Positions 1 to 11,800 of a stretch of DNA of 64,000 nucleotides are shown in pieces. Made by a program: the position numbers and the translations under genes. The stretch covers positions 5,429,035-5,493,034 of the forward strand of contig NC_082608.1 in assembly GCF_030936135.1 (NCBI RefSeq), given 5' to 3'. The DNA comes from Gavia stellata. Taxonomy: Eukaryota > Chordata > Aves > Gaviiformes > Gaviidae. The first letter of the stretch is position 1. The number at the start of each line of letters is the position of its first letter. Below the pieces are notes generated by a model. The model was not told the DNA's origin and did no database searches. It worked only from the letters and a program-made list of their open reading frames with translations.

Positions 1-1018
1 TCTTACGATAAAAAGCTACTTTAAAATATTACTACAATTAGACGTTAAATTTTTCAGTGAAGCTTTTGAGCAAAGGACCTTGGAAAATTTCATCCCGTTC
101 CATATATGTTACACTTCGATGGATACAATGAAATAGGAAAAAACAGAGGAAAAGCTTCTGAAAGTATACAGGTGATTTCACTGCATTCGTTTTTTCCTTT
201 TTTGTGTAGACATTCATCTATCATGAGAAACCAAGCTGCTCAGGACACACTGGATAGCAAAAAGTCCTAGTCATACATGCTTAGTTTCAAAGTTATGTTA
301 CTACTCAGAGAGAGAAATCAATGTATACTCTATTAAAAACAATCATCACAGCCCTTTAAATGAGTGGATAGTTTAGCTTTGAATGCAATTCAACCTAATG
401 GAGGCTTTAATGGCTTTTGACAGATTGTTCCACTGATCAAGGGACATGTATGAAAATAACTGCCTACCAAGTCCTGATTTGATTTTAAGAAAAGAAAACT
501 GAAGGCTAATGGTAAACAGAAGTTGATTGTTCACATTTTCACTGAAATAACTCTATCTGACCTGTTCTTAGAAGCAGTGGAATAAAGGATAATGGGAATC
601 CTATACACCTGACTTTTTACTTTAGCCTCTAATCAAGGGGACTAATCAGACCAAGATGGGTTGGCATGAAAGCAAGTATTTGACGATACGGAGGGGGAGG
701 AGAACAACTTTTGTGACCAAGTTCTGATTCATCATGGACAAGCACTGTAAAACCAGGGGAGTATTAGAGGATGTAAACCATAGCATAGTAAGTCCTTTCC
801 TATCGTGTGAATTATGAATGCTATCTCCAAAGCAACAGGAAGATAAACCATAGTTTTCATGTCATGTGTGAAGTGCTCACACCCAAACATCAGCATTTTA
901 ATGTGATAATTTTACCAGTTATTTGTTGGCTTTTATTTGACACATTATTCAGCCTTACTAAGTACACTCTTTTTGCAGTTGTATAAATCATCTTCTCTTG
1001 TTCAATGAATGCCCCCAG
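1..1018. other. Non-coding sequence, nothing recognised
   Basis: AT-rich unique sequence with no recognisable repeat, RNA gene or long open frame. Its last 50 bases form a moderately pyrimidine-rich run ending in CCCCCAG, which is the acceptor side of the putative exon that follows. Confidence 0.6.
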
Positions 1019-1144
1019 GCTAAGGTGAAGAGGACAGATGAATGTAAATTAAGATGTGAGCCCAGCCACACTGAAGGTGATGAATCTCAGTTTGGACTGG
1101 AAAGAGAACAGTGGTTCTATTCAGGATTGCCCCTGCCCTTACAG
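1019..1144 (+). CDS. Putative internal exon, unrecognised protein
   Basis: A 126-base segment is bounded by a plausible 3' splice site (pyrimidine-rich stretch, then GCCCCCAG) and a strong 5' splice site (TTACAG followed by GTGAGG). It is an exact multiple of three and stays open for 42 codons in phase 0. The peptide is hydrophilic and charged, begins AKVKRTDECK and ends SGLPLPLQ. I recognise no domain and no family. Pairs of splice-like sites around a short open frame arise by chance several times in a window this long, so this is only a candidate. No partner exon on the plus strand was found with comparable support. Confidence 0.25.
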
Positions 1145-4100
1145 GTGAGGTGAGGTGACAGCCAGAATCGGGCAGGTTGGGAGCTCTCAGAAACATTGGA
1201 TGTTGGTGGTTGTGCCCGAGTCTTTCATCTCTACCTAACAGCTCCCACCCTCTAATGCTAGATTAGTGCAGGGCTGAGCTTTTTGCTCTGCTGTGGGGAG
1301 TGCAGTGGTTGTCTTTTTTCAGATGAGGAACCTCACCGCAAACAGCGTTCTGTTTGTTTGTCTGGCCCTTCCCCATAGCAGCTCACCGTCCCCGTTCAGA
1401 GGATGAGCTGCAGGAACTTGAATCTCAAACGGGAAACAGATGTTGAGTGGAGGTACTCACTCCATGCAGGTGTAGCAGGACAGAAGTGGAGGCTGAAGCT
1501 GGGGATCAGGGTTTCTGATGCCTGTTGCCACAGTGGAACAACCACTCTTCCCAACTCTGTAACCCTGGAGCAAGGCAACAGTGGTCAGCCCCTAGCAAAA
1601 AGCTGAGGAGCAGCTGCCGGGGGCACGAGGGGGGTTAAGGAGCCAACATCTTCTTTGCACCAGGTGGGAACAATTAAGGGGGAGATCCTGACCTGCACTG
1701 TACAAGTTACTGCTCAATGACTCCCATATGAGTTCAGTTAATAAAGTTGTGGCCTTGAGAAAGCACATCCCTTGCATCTCATGTGCATCTCATCTCACCT
1801 CTCTTCCCCTCCTCTCATCCCAGCGTAGGCATCAGCTCCTGGGCTAGTTTAATCTCTGTTACATTAGCCCAAATCCCACTGCATGACACAGGACTAACGG
1901 AACGGCACCACAGTGACTGAGAAAGGAGCAATGCCCACTCTTAACACACTACAGTATTTTAGCCATCTTTCATGATGGATTTTAGTATTCTTTTCATTTC
2001 TTTTTTTTCCTGTCATGGCACTGGAATCCCTGAATCTGTCCCAAAGCATTAAGAAGTCTAGCATGATTTTAAAGTGCATCTTGCATCATTACCAGTGAAA
2101 CTAAAACTATGTCTGGATGATAATAAGACAACTGATTTGGATATTTATTATGTTGCATGTTTACCCATCCTGGCCAGTTTCCAGTCAGTGATTACTCATG
2201 GCATTCTTATTTACACTTTAGATAATCAGAATCTGCTGTAAAGCTCAGAGCATAAGCATGATGCCTTTAAAATCTACTGTATTGAGATTAATATTTTTTA
2301 TTTACATAACCTTTTAACAAGAAGAAAGGACCTACAGGATAAAACATTTTCATATACAGAGATATGAATAAAGCATTGTAAAAACATTTCTAATTACATT
2401 GCATAACACAGCAGTTTTCTATCAAATACTTAAAAACGGCCTTTACCTTTCATCCCCCAAATTACAGAAACAATAAAAGTTTTTAATTTTCTGCCAACAT
2501 TTTCTTTCTATCAGTGTAAACCCAACTCTGTATCAGATTTTTTAAAGAAAGACCTTGCCTCAAGCATTTCATTTGTATTGGTTCCATGTTTAGTCAGTAG
2601 CTTTTGTAAAATTGATGAATATTGTCTAAAGGCAAGTGCAGACAGGCAAACAGATCTGTATCTTCTGTAATCCATTTAGCCTGACACCCACGTGCAAGTG
2701 GACTATTTTACCTTAATTCTTTCACAGCTGATGAAAAGTAAATGTAAGCAAAGTCGTGAACTTCACCATTTAAAAAGAATCACTGAATCTAATGTTAGAA
2801 GCAAATTTATGCTCGCACCTCTTCCCTGAAAAAACCTGACCTTGGTCCTTCTGCCTGTAGAGCATCCAGACTTGGCAAACAGTTGCTATACACAGAACAT
2901 CCATTAGAGGCTGTGTCTTTCAGCTCATCCAAAATGGAAATGAGTTATCTAATACTGGAATATAAACGGATTGCTAAAGTATCATTGCAGCATGAGCTAA
3001 ATTACAGCTATTTGAATAAAGAAAACTTTGGAGTATTTGTCTGTTTCTAGTACGTAATCCAAACACAGTGACAATTTACACTCCATCTCTCAGGTTTTTT
3101 TATAATATTTACCGTTAACCATGTTCTCCTCTGGGGGTACATACTGGCATTACTACACGCTTCAAACAGTTCCATCAACCTTACTCATGGTTTTGCTATC
3201 AACTTTGGAGATACGAAATCTTCTTATACGTCTGTTTTTCAACTGAACTCCATCAAGTTACACTGATTTAGATGATGTGAGACTGGAATGCAAAACAGAG
3301 CATTAATCCTCTTTAACCACTTGATTACTGGTATTTTGCCAGTGAATCTTAGGTCTTATCCATTCCAAAGGTGTTCATTTGTCTATGTCATTGCCAACCA
3401 TGGCTTAAATGAGTGCTAGCTGGCTACACTGAGGCTAGTACAAGTTCAGCTAACTCACTAGCTTCAACCTTCAGCATAGACAAGACCTAGAATACTGTGT
3501 TTTTAAAAATTCTATTATTGCTGCCAGCAGTCTCCTAATACAAGAAAAAACCCAATGTTTTTTACTACTGCTGGAAATAATTATTTGCCAATCTTTTTTT
3601 AATAGCTATGCCTCCACTTCAGCTACAAACTACAACATTGATGTTCCTTCTCTACCCTTTATGGCTGCCAGATTCATTTCAATACTGTGATCCCTGTGGT
3701 TTCTAGCAGCGCTTAATTAAACACAAAATAATCATAAAGTAACAGCATAAACAAACAAACAATCCCCTCAAACGCTGTGTTAACAGTGTTACATCATTAG
3801 CTTGTTTGAATTCATCTTGCTCATTTCCAAAGTAATATGTTTCTGTGAGAACTGCTGTTTCAAAAGCAGAATTCCCACATCTTCAGCGAGCTTTTCTCTA
3901 AGTGATCTCTAAAGTAAACAGTATTTAGTGTGGCATTAATCCAAATACATGCTATTTGCCCACTGGTAAAGCCAGCTTTAGCTAGTGCAGGGAAGAAAAA
4001 GCTATGCCCATGACACAGTATTTCAAAATGTTAAGAAATCTGTGGCACAAGAGACAACAGATAAATGTATGGATCAAGGTTATAATATAATCAGATCTAC

Positions 4101-5500
4101 TTAAGCAATAATTTATCCTTCAAAGAGCCTTTACGTTCTACAAGGTGGCTAACAGTTTTTGCAGAAGTCCAGGACTACAATGAAAATGCTTGATGCAGGT
4201 CTTTGTACTTTTGCTGGCATAGTTATGTCAAAGGTGTTAAGAGGTACAATCGCTACTTGATATAATTGTCCTGGCTAAAAGCTGGTAGGTGTGGACACAG
4301 TTTTATACCAGTAAAACTGAATTTTTGCTGGCATAGCTTCTTAAGCACCCGGGAGGTCTGGTATACGTTATACTGTCAAAGTACAATTTTCAGCAGTACG
4401 AGCCTCATCCGCACACAGAGCGCTTTGCCAATACAGTATACTGGTATGCTCTGGGCAAGCCTGGCCTCAACAGTGATTTTAAACAAAAGATTAACACAGG
4501 AGGCATACTCACTTCTTGGTGGCAACATCAAGCTCTGAGTCTTCCTAGTTTCTTTTGCAGTGGTATTACAGACTGAATGTTGTTTCACCACAGTATGATT
4601 TTCTTCTGCTTTTTGTGGCAAAGGAGAAGGCGTACACCAGCTCAAGTTAAAGTAGCAACTTAACCAAATGAAAAATCTCTCTCTCATTCAGGAGTGCCCT
4701 GGATTGTCCAAAATAGAATTGTTCTTTTTATAGCATGTTACTACAAAACAGATCACAAACAGCTTCATTTCTCATAGTCTTCTGCTTTTGTTCTCATAGA
4801 TCTCACTAGATCTGTACAGATGCTGCAATGCCCAGTATCACACAACCTAAATCTAATCTGTCGGGGGACACGACACCCCAGATGGAAACCCTTACTTAGG
4901 TCCATCAGCTCTTTAGACAATGCACTGGGAAACCTGGCCTCCGAATAGGATTCGCAACATGCAGAAACAAAGCAATAGTTAGGAACCGAATTCCGAGTTC
5001 CAGGGAGCTCAGGAGGTGTGGATTCACATCAGAAATCTCTGCCAGTACTACTCAATTGCCATGATGCAAACCAGCAAGAAAATCTTGGGATCTATGTCAG
5101 GATGCTCCTCCAGAGTTCCTCATCTGAAACAATGCTCTAACGAGGAGCCATTCCACAACAGACTTTCTCCACCGTCTCCTGCACCTCTGCCTACGTTAGC
5201 GGATGAAGAAGTCACAGCTCTATTGCGAAGACATCCAGCAGGCTCACCCCAAGCTGGCCTCTCATTAGGATGCCCAGATGGTGGATTCTGCTTTGCCACA
5301 GGTGTGAGCTACACCTTGTACTGCTCAAACCAGCCATGCTAGAGGCAGTTCTAGGCATTCGTGGAAGCTGAAATACAGATGCCAAGGGAACTTGTGGAAA
5401 CACAGATATCCATGGGCTGCAGGGTCAATGGGAATTATAGTGGAGGAGGAAAGAACTGAGGCTGGTGTTCTGGACTTCAGGTCTTAAAAGCCACCTGTTT
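1145..5500. other. Non-coding stretch with one old repeat trace
   Basis: Mostly AT-rich unique sequence. It contains pyrimidine-biased DNA around 1773-1822 and a faint old repeat near 3240. A somewhat GC-richer patch at 4990-5400 has 108-codon and 63-codon open frames on opposite strands, but neither peptide has a recognisable motif or convincing splice signals. I see no gene here. Confidence 0.55.
3240..3292. repeat. Trace of an old palindromic amniote repeat
   Basis: The stretch reading about CTCCATCAAGTTACACTGATTTA resembles the core of old palindromic, MITE-like repeats seen in turtle, crocodilian and bird DNA, where a 'gacttcaatgg' centre is followed by 'agttacactgatttacacc'. Only about 50 bases can be aligned by eye, so the assignment is tentative. 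Confidence 0.3.
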
Positions 5501-5524
5501 CTGTAGATTTGGGGCCTGGCCTTT

Positions 5525-5530
5525 TTTATT
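5525..5530 (-). terminator. Possible poly(A) signal for the 5694-5844 exon
   Basis: TTTATT on the plus strand is AATAAA on the minus strand. It lies about 165 bases downstream of the TAA at 5694-5696, a plausible short 3' UTR. The hexamer is common by chance in AT-rich DNA and no GU-rich downstream element was established, so it is supportive only if the exon is real. Confidence 0.25.
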
Positions 5531-5693
5531 TCGAGACAGTAACTAAGGTACTGCCTGAAGACCGGTAAAATCTGCATTGACACATAAAATAACTCAAGAT
5601 CAAGGAATCATAAAGCTGAAAAGATTTATGTTAAACTAAAAGGCTTCTCTCCAAATGATGAGCATCAATAATTCTAGGCTGGAAGGTCACTTG

Positions 5694-5844
5694 TTATTCT
5701 ACACACTGAACAAGATTTTGTAGATTAGCAATTACTTCTTCAAGATCATATGGCAGAGGCATATTACATTCATCGTCTGTCCAGAAGGGATGGCATTCTG
5801 GTTTCTGCTCTTCTGGCAAGTTCTCTGCTGCTTCTGACTGGCAT
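5694..5844 (-). CDS. Putative terminal coding exon, unrecognised protein
   Basis: On the minus strand, the intron end TTACCTTTCTTTTCAG (complement of 5845-5860) is a textbook 3' splice site. After it come one base completing a split codon (phase 2 intron), 49 sense codons and a TAA at 5694-5696. The peptide starts CQSEAAENLPEEQ, has the central run HPFWTDDECNMPLPYDLEEV, and ends IANLQNLVQCVE. It is acidic in its first half, proline-flanked in the middle, and has a likely amphipathic helix (DLEEVIANLQNLV) near the C terminus. Codons favour purine-N-pyrimidine, as real coding DNA does. No catalytic motif, signal peptide or membrane segment is visible and I do not recognise the family. An open run of 50 codons after a chance acceptor is possible (roughly 1 in 10), so the call rests on the combined splice site and protein-like composition. 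If real, upstream exons lie at higher coordinates, possibly beyond the window. Confidence 0.45.
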
Positions 5845-5846
5845 CT

Positions 5847-8782
5847 GAAAAGAAAGGTAAGCAGATGAACTACGTAAGTAAAACTGTATCAAGAAACTGA
5901 ATACTCAGCGAGGATACATTTGTGCATTAATTTAAAGAGAAAGATGATAATAAAAAAGAAATACCACATCTTCAGACCAAATGGCTTGTTCATTTCCAGT
6001 GAAGTTGATGTCTGTTGTAGGCTTTGTATTTTCTATAGGGATTTCTCAAAAAGCCAATCACAGAGAAAACTCAGTTAGTGTACCTTTATATGGTGAATTA
6101 TTTTTTCATTATCTCAGCTGTTATTTAAAGTATGTGATTAAACCATTATCAGATTTAAATGTTTGCCAGTTTCCAATGTATTACTAGATTATTGAGAAAG
6201 ATTAAACTGAATTTACTGCATTAAGGTCAGGGGGGATAGATTAAACAATATTAAAGAAGCCGGACTAGCTTTGTAGATTCTGGAGATTTACAAGTGTATC
6301 AACCTGCTTAGCTCTGAAAAAGACAATATAGAAAGAGAAAATTCTATAAAGATAAATGGAAATGGAGGTTAATAACAACTTCCAATGATGAATAGGTGGG
6401 CAAAACTTCAATAAAATTAAATTAAGAGGTTAGTGTATGTCAGTCCCCAGAGAAAATGTTTAAATTACAGTGTTTTTTATTAAATGGATTATTCATCAAT
6501 ACTAGTGAAGTCTAATTGTAATATTCAACTGAACTGCAGCCTGCAGAGGAAAGTTTTAGAAGTGGCAACCATCACATCTCTTAAGATCAGGCTGTAATAC
6601 AACATGCTGCATCAAAAAACCTGTCACAATTCAAGGAGGATTTCTCCCCCTCTCTTTTGCAATGGGGCCAGACAAAGAAAAATGCTAAGCATTACTATAA
6701 TTTTGGTGGATATACTGCAGGTCTACGTAGTTCTTCAAAGAGATAACAAGCAAATTGCAGCAATACACTTTTATCTCTTGCAAGACATTTTTTAGAATTC
6801 ATGTTCTATAAAGTACATAATTGTTGTAACAATTTTAAAGTTGTTTTAAACATATATGTGTCTTGCATCTCTGTAAAATGAACTCTAAAAACATTGACAC
6901 ATGCAACTTCCTTGTCTACACCGTCGGCCTTCTGGAAGAGACTGTTTCCAAATGAAAGATGTCTTCTTCTCTTGGGAATTATTAATGGCAGTGTAATCCC
7001 CATGAGAAAACATACTTCAGCTTTACACCCATGTTGGTGTGTGGTTAATTGCCGCACCAGCATCCTGGGCACTCAATCCATCGTACATTACACTACAAGG
7101 ACAGTATTAACACATAACATTTCAATATATCTTCAGCTCTCCACATCAGCCCCTGATAATAGCATCTGTTAACATGCACTAAGTACTATTATGTAGCACA
7201 TCACTTCATAAATAATAAGATTAGGCGACCTCAGGGCCCTGGGAAGAGTAATGTGTTTAAATGTTCTCATTATTTATTTAAAACAAGAATTAAAGGAACA
7301 GAAGCTACTTGTGACAATCCTCTTAGCATAAATATTAAACTGTTTGCATTGATAAGCTGCACTGTACAGAATAACAGAGGATTTGTTTTGCCGGCTGCTT
7401 TATAATAGTTGTTAGAGCAAATGCAGTTTAGTGTATGAGTTCTGAGAGGTACTTAAACTGATTGTGCCATCATGTTCTGAAGACATTTTCCAAATTGTAT
7501 AAAGGAACAGGAGAAAATTAATATGCAGGGGAAGCTGAAACTAATTACAGCATAACTCTATAAGGCCTTTAAAACCTTGCTTTATTTTCTGTCTTGGCAC
7601 AAAATAATACACTCAATTTGCTGGGTAGTATAAGATATTCCAGTTTTAAGTATTCCAATCTAGAAGTGGATAAATTAACCATGTAGAGATTACTGCAGAT
7701 GACAAATCAAGAAGCTCAGCCGGTAAATGCTGCAGGCATGTTATGTGGTCTGCAAAACTCAACTTTTAATAACAAACATTCTCCCTCTCTCACATCTGCT
7801 ATTAACAACACAGTTTTCACTGAGAGGAAGATCATACCAGCTTTTAGCTTCTTCAACAGTTCAGAGCCCTTTTTTACCTTTCACATCTCTTTTTTCCCTT
7901 GGGCTCTCACACAAATAGTTTGACCAGCTTTTCCCTCACATTTGGGGTTTGGGCATTTGTGTTGCTGTAAATGTGGCAGCAGCCACAGCGATGCTGTGAC
8001 TGGACAGCCCACGAGCAACTATTCTAGTCGCTACCTTCCCTTCACTATTTTTCTTACCAGCAGAGCCATCTCTGAAAGGTCACCCCACAACTAAGCATGT
8101 GCCTTAACTTCCAGGCAGCCATGCACTTGGGAAGTTTTAGCCATATCATATTCCATGTGAGGGATTAGAGGAATAGAGGTGCATCAGGTCCTCGGGCTTC
8201 CTGTGCAAGTCTGATGACAGAAATGCATCAGCGTACTGCAAAAGTATAAAAAAGGGGAAAGCAATGCCGTAATATTCCAAGTTCCGCGATCCCACAGCTC
8301 CTTTGTCTTTCTGTCCAGGATTTCTGTTGCTTTGCTTTCTATCGCTAGCAAGAACAGCGTGAACGTTACATTTTTACATTTTGTGAGTCATCTGTTTTGA
8401 CCAAAATTACAATCCCTGTGCCGGATCCGCTGACATCAAAGTCAACTCAAATTGTTCATATTTAAAGATGCGGGGCTGGGTTGTAAGCAGTCATCGCTGC
8501 ACCTTGCAGTTCATTAAGCAATTCACCTGAATGGCATCCACAAGCTTGAATGCAGTCATCCAAATACGTGTTTTCTGACTCAGAGTTTGGGTGCAAGAAC
8601 AGCCCTTTCCAGGTGGGTACATTACTATTGATTTTAATAAATTTCTGTGGGAAAAATTGTTCCTACAATGGTCTTTAATTTGTAGCAGAGTAACAGACCT
8701 GAAGATCCTGCAAAAGGATAGCAACATTTTTAACTGAAGCGGAACAATCAAAGGCACTTAAATAATTGCACAGAATTATTTA
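5847..8782. other. Non-coding stretch, possibly intronic
   Basis: Unique AT-rich sequence. If the exon at 5694-5844 is real, this is the start of its upstream intron. A second strong acceptor-like site on the minus strand near 6316 leads to only 14 codons before a stop. An open frame at 6806-7072 on the minus strand has no recognised motif. The 7200-7450 stretch is rich in TTATTTA and TAAT-type words but has no defined element. Confidence 0.55.
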
Positions 8783-8880
8783 AAATTCCTTTGTACCTGG
8801 GAAAAGACAGCTAACGTAAGTTAGCAATGACAACTCAGGATAAAAAGAAATTCTATCTTTTCCCAGATACAAAAGAATTT
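8783..8880. repeat. Inverted repeat / hairpin with 25-bp arms
   Basis: Positions 8783-8807 (AAATTCCTTTGTACCTGGG then AAAAGA) and 8856-8880 are reverse complements at 23 of 25 positions. The 48-base spacer contains a smaller perfect stem, GCTAAC-GTAA-GTTAGC, at 8810-8825. Both mismatches would be G·U pairs in a minus-strand transcript, giving an uninterrupted 25-bp stem. A TA dinucleotide sits at each outer edge (8781-8782 and 8880-8881), as in mariner-type MITEs, though TA is common here. It could be a small palindromic MITE remnant, an RNA hairpin or chance. The arm length makes chance unlikely. Confidence 0.75.
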
Positions 8881-11800
8881 ATGAGGCTCCATGTGGAGCA
8901 AACATCAAATTACGGTGGTAGTGGGGAAGGACCAAGATTTCTAATATTATAAGCTAATTAAAATATTACATATCAACTAAAAACTGTTATTTGAGTTAAT
9001 AAAGTCAAGTCTCCAAAAGAAAGTAGATCTAATCTGTGTATATTGTACGCACAAAATGTGTTAAGAGTGGAAATAACACACGCTCTGAGGAACAGAACAG
9101 ATGCCAAATCAAGAGGCACCTTTCATACCTTACTTCCAGCAGGAGAACAGAAAAACTGCCATGATATATTTCAGAGCAATTTACCCCCAACACCTTGATA
9201 ATACACGTTCCCAACTTATTATGGAAAGGATGATTTGTCTAAAGATGTGCAAAATGCACAAAACTCCCTGGTCCCCACTTTCTTGCTAAAACAATCAAGA
9301 CCTGTGCCACTTTCAATTAAAAAAGCCCATTTTTAAGGAACAATTAGTCACTGTTGCGGTGCACATTCTCACTGCCTCTCCCCTGTAAACTTGACAGATT
9401 TTTGATTCCCTTTTTGTCTATTTTTGCCAAACGGACTTTGCTCATTAATAGTTACCTATAGCTGAATATTAATGTAAGTTCAACTAAGTCATGACAATCA
9501 TTTGTTTGAGTGTATGCCTGTTTGTATGACAATATACGACGCTCCCCCGTGGAAGGTGGCTCATTTCACCCTGGGCAGGTGTACCTTCACTGAGACAGAC
9601 AGTTGCCTGGTTGTGGTCCCCTGGGCCGCACTGACATTTTGATGATCAGGGTGTCAGCTACATTAGAGGACACTGATCACGATGCTAAAATTAACCAAGC
9701 TAGCTAAAGTGTGCGTTAATTATGAGTATGCAAGCAGTCAATAAAAGGTTAATGCAAAAGTCAAAGGATAAATTTATTTCAGCATTGCATCACTCTACTG
9801 ACTAAATGACTAACATTATGCTTTGTTTTTAATCGATATATTTTACAGTAATGTGTGAGCCATTGATTTGAAAAACAGTCTTTCTAACAGTTAAGTTTTG
9901 CAACTATTAAGTATCAAGTATCAATATACTTAAAACACTCTTTTTTCAGAGCAGATACCTTTTTGTTCTGTTGTCAGGAACAGGAATGCATATAAGCCAG
10001 GAGGCGGCCTCGGGTTCTGCTGATGAATGCGATTAATGCAAATAAGAATTATTACCTAGGAACTGGGTACTGTGAATTAGGGTCCCTGGATTCTATTGCA
10101 CTGTTTGTCTACTCCACAGAAGCGTAGTCAGATCAGATCAATAGGGGTCAATTTGCGGCTCAGACTGCACAGGCCTGTTAAGAGTCAGGAGATGATACGA
10201 ACAGTCCAGTTTCCTAGACGGTACTAATTTAGCTGCCTACGCCTGGCAGTTCAAAGACCAGTGGAGATCACGTGGAAATTCATAAGGTAAGTAAAGGAAC
10301 GTGAGCCTCGCCATCTTCCCCGTGTACTGATGTGGTCAGAAAGGGAGGATGGGGTATTGGCTCTGCATGTACAAAAGTGCACACTCGCCCATACTTGCTT
10401 CCTCCAGCGTTCCTGAAAGTATTACGTTTTATATGGGAGTTATTTCCTCCCTCCATTCATGCTAGAATAAAGGTGTTACTGAGCTGTTACTTCAGAGTAT
10501 CTTTTAAAACAATTGCCCAGGTAAAAACAGCATTCGGATCACCCTACTAAGACAAATTGCATTCATTAAACCCATACTGACATTGGTTAAAATGATACAA
10601 CACTGCTAACAGGGATGCTGCTCTGAGTGAGAGTAACAGCAGTAGCTTCTTTAGACAGCATCTTCCATTCTTAAGATTCACAACAACTTTGCAAATTTGG
10701 GTCTAATCAAATATGGGCTATTACTGTTCCAACACGGAGCTCTCCTGTGAATGCAAATCCTCATAGTACAGGTACCTCGTACATAGAGCTTTGCCTGCAG
10801 GTTTGGATTTTTTCATCCTTGTCCTTCAAACCTTTCCTCTACCTGGAAATTATTATGCAAACTATGTGTAGTTACTCTAATCTCAGCGTTAGGATTATCC
10901 CATGTCATTTCAAGCTGACATACTTAGTTGCCAGAGCAGGTACAAGAGAATCCAGTGCGTTCTCAGCTATCTGAATTGTTATGCAAAGCACAGAGAAAAG
11001 ATGAGATGACATACATGAGAACAATTATTCAAATAAGTTAACCTTGATTTTTCTTTTTTCTAAATAGTGTCTCTCCTTGACAGGTATGACAAATTTACTT
11101 CTGCTGCTGAATGCATCGCAACTAAAACCTGATACCACTTAAGTTAAAATTGAAAGTTCCAGTGATTTCAACAAGGTCAAGATTCCAATCCAAATACTTT
11201 TCCAGAAACCATTCACAATAGACATGAGCTAGTAAGCATAATAATAAAAACCATCCAAAAAAAAAAAAACTACGGAAGGAATGAAATAGGCTGAATATAG
11301 TTTCTCAAAGTGAAATCCAGCAAGGGATACTCAATTTAAATTTTTTGTCCATTTACAATGGTGGTTAAATGATTGGCATTGTAAGTCAGCTAATACAATG
11401 TGCGGTAATAAGATGTGATGTTTTGTAACTTCAAAGTTGCCACAGAAAGAAAAAATACTTGTTTTATCAAACTGAATTGCTCAGTAAAGCACAGAACAAC
11501 TCTAAAGTAAAAACTCAGACTGATGCTGTAAATACATATTCTCCTTCACCTTTGGTCATGGATAGGATATTGGGTTAAAGTTCCTCAAAAGGACTGAAAA
11601 AGCCACCCCTGTTATTTGAGGAACTAGACTTTCATTTATCTTCATGAAAAATTAAAAGGTGGAAGGGATAAATGTAATTCCTGATAAAATGGAATGGGGG
11701 TGAGAAATCTGAAAAGCAGCTGCTTTCCAGCTGGGTGCCCATTCCAGCATTAGCGATTTCAGAAATTACAATACGCCTAATTTTAAGTTTTCTTCTACTC

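Noticed and set aside
5016..5342. 108-codon plus-strand frame in a GC-richer patch
   Set aside because: No motif or convincing splice sites, and the opposite strand is also open. GC content alone explains the length.
6250..6314. Very strong minus-strand acceptor (TTGTCTTTTTCAG) with 14 open codons
   Set aside because: Too short to support an exon. The NLQNLQ likeness to the end of the 5694-5844 peptide looks coincidental.
6806..7072. Minus-strand frame with an acceptor-like CAGTCTCTTCCAG inside it
   Set aside because: The peptide after the acceptor is lysine- and leucine-rich with no family resemblance, the polypyrimidine tract is short and no donor or partner exon was found.
11157..11195. 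AGTGATTTCAACAAGGTCAAG resembling the centre of the old palindromic repeats
   Set aside because: Under 40 bases and no arms seen.
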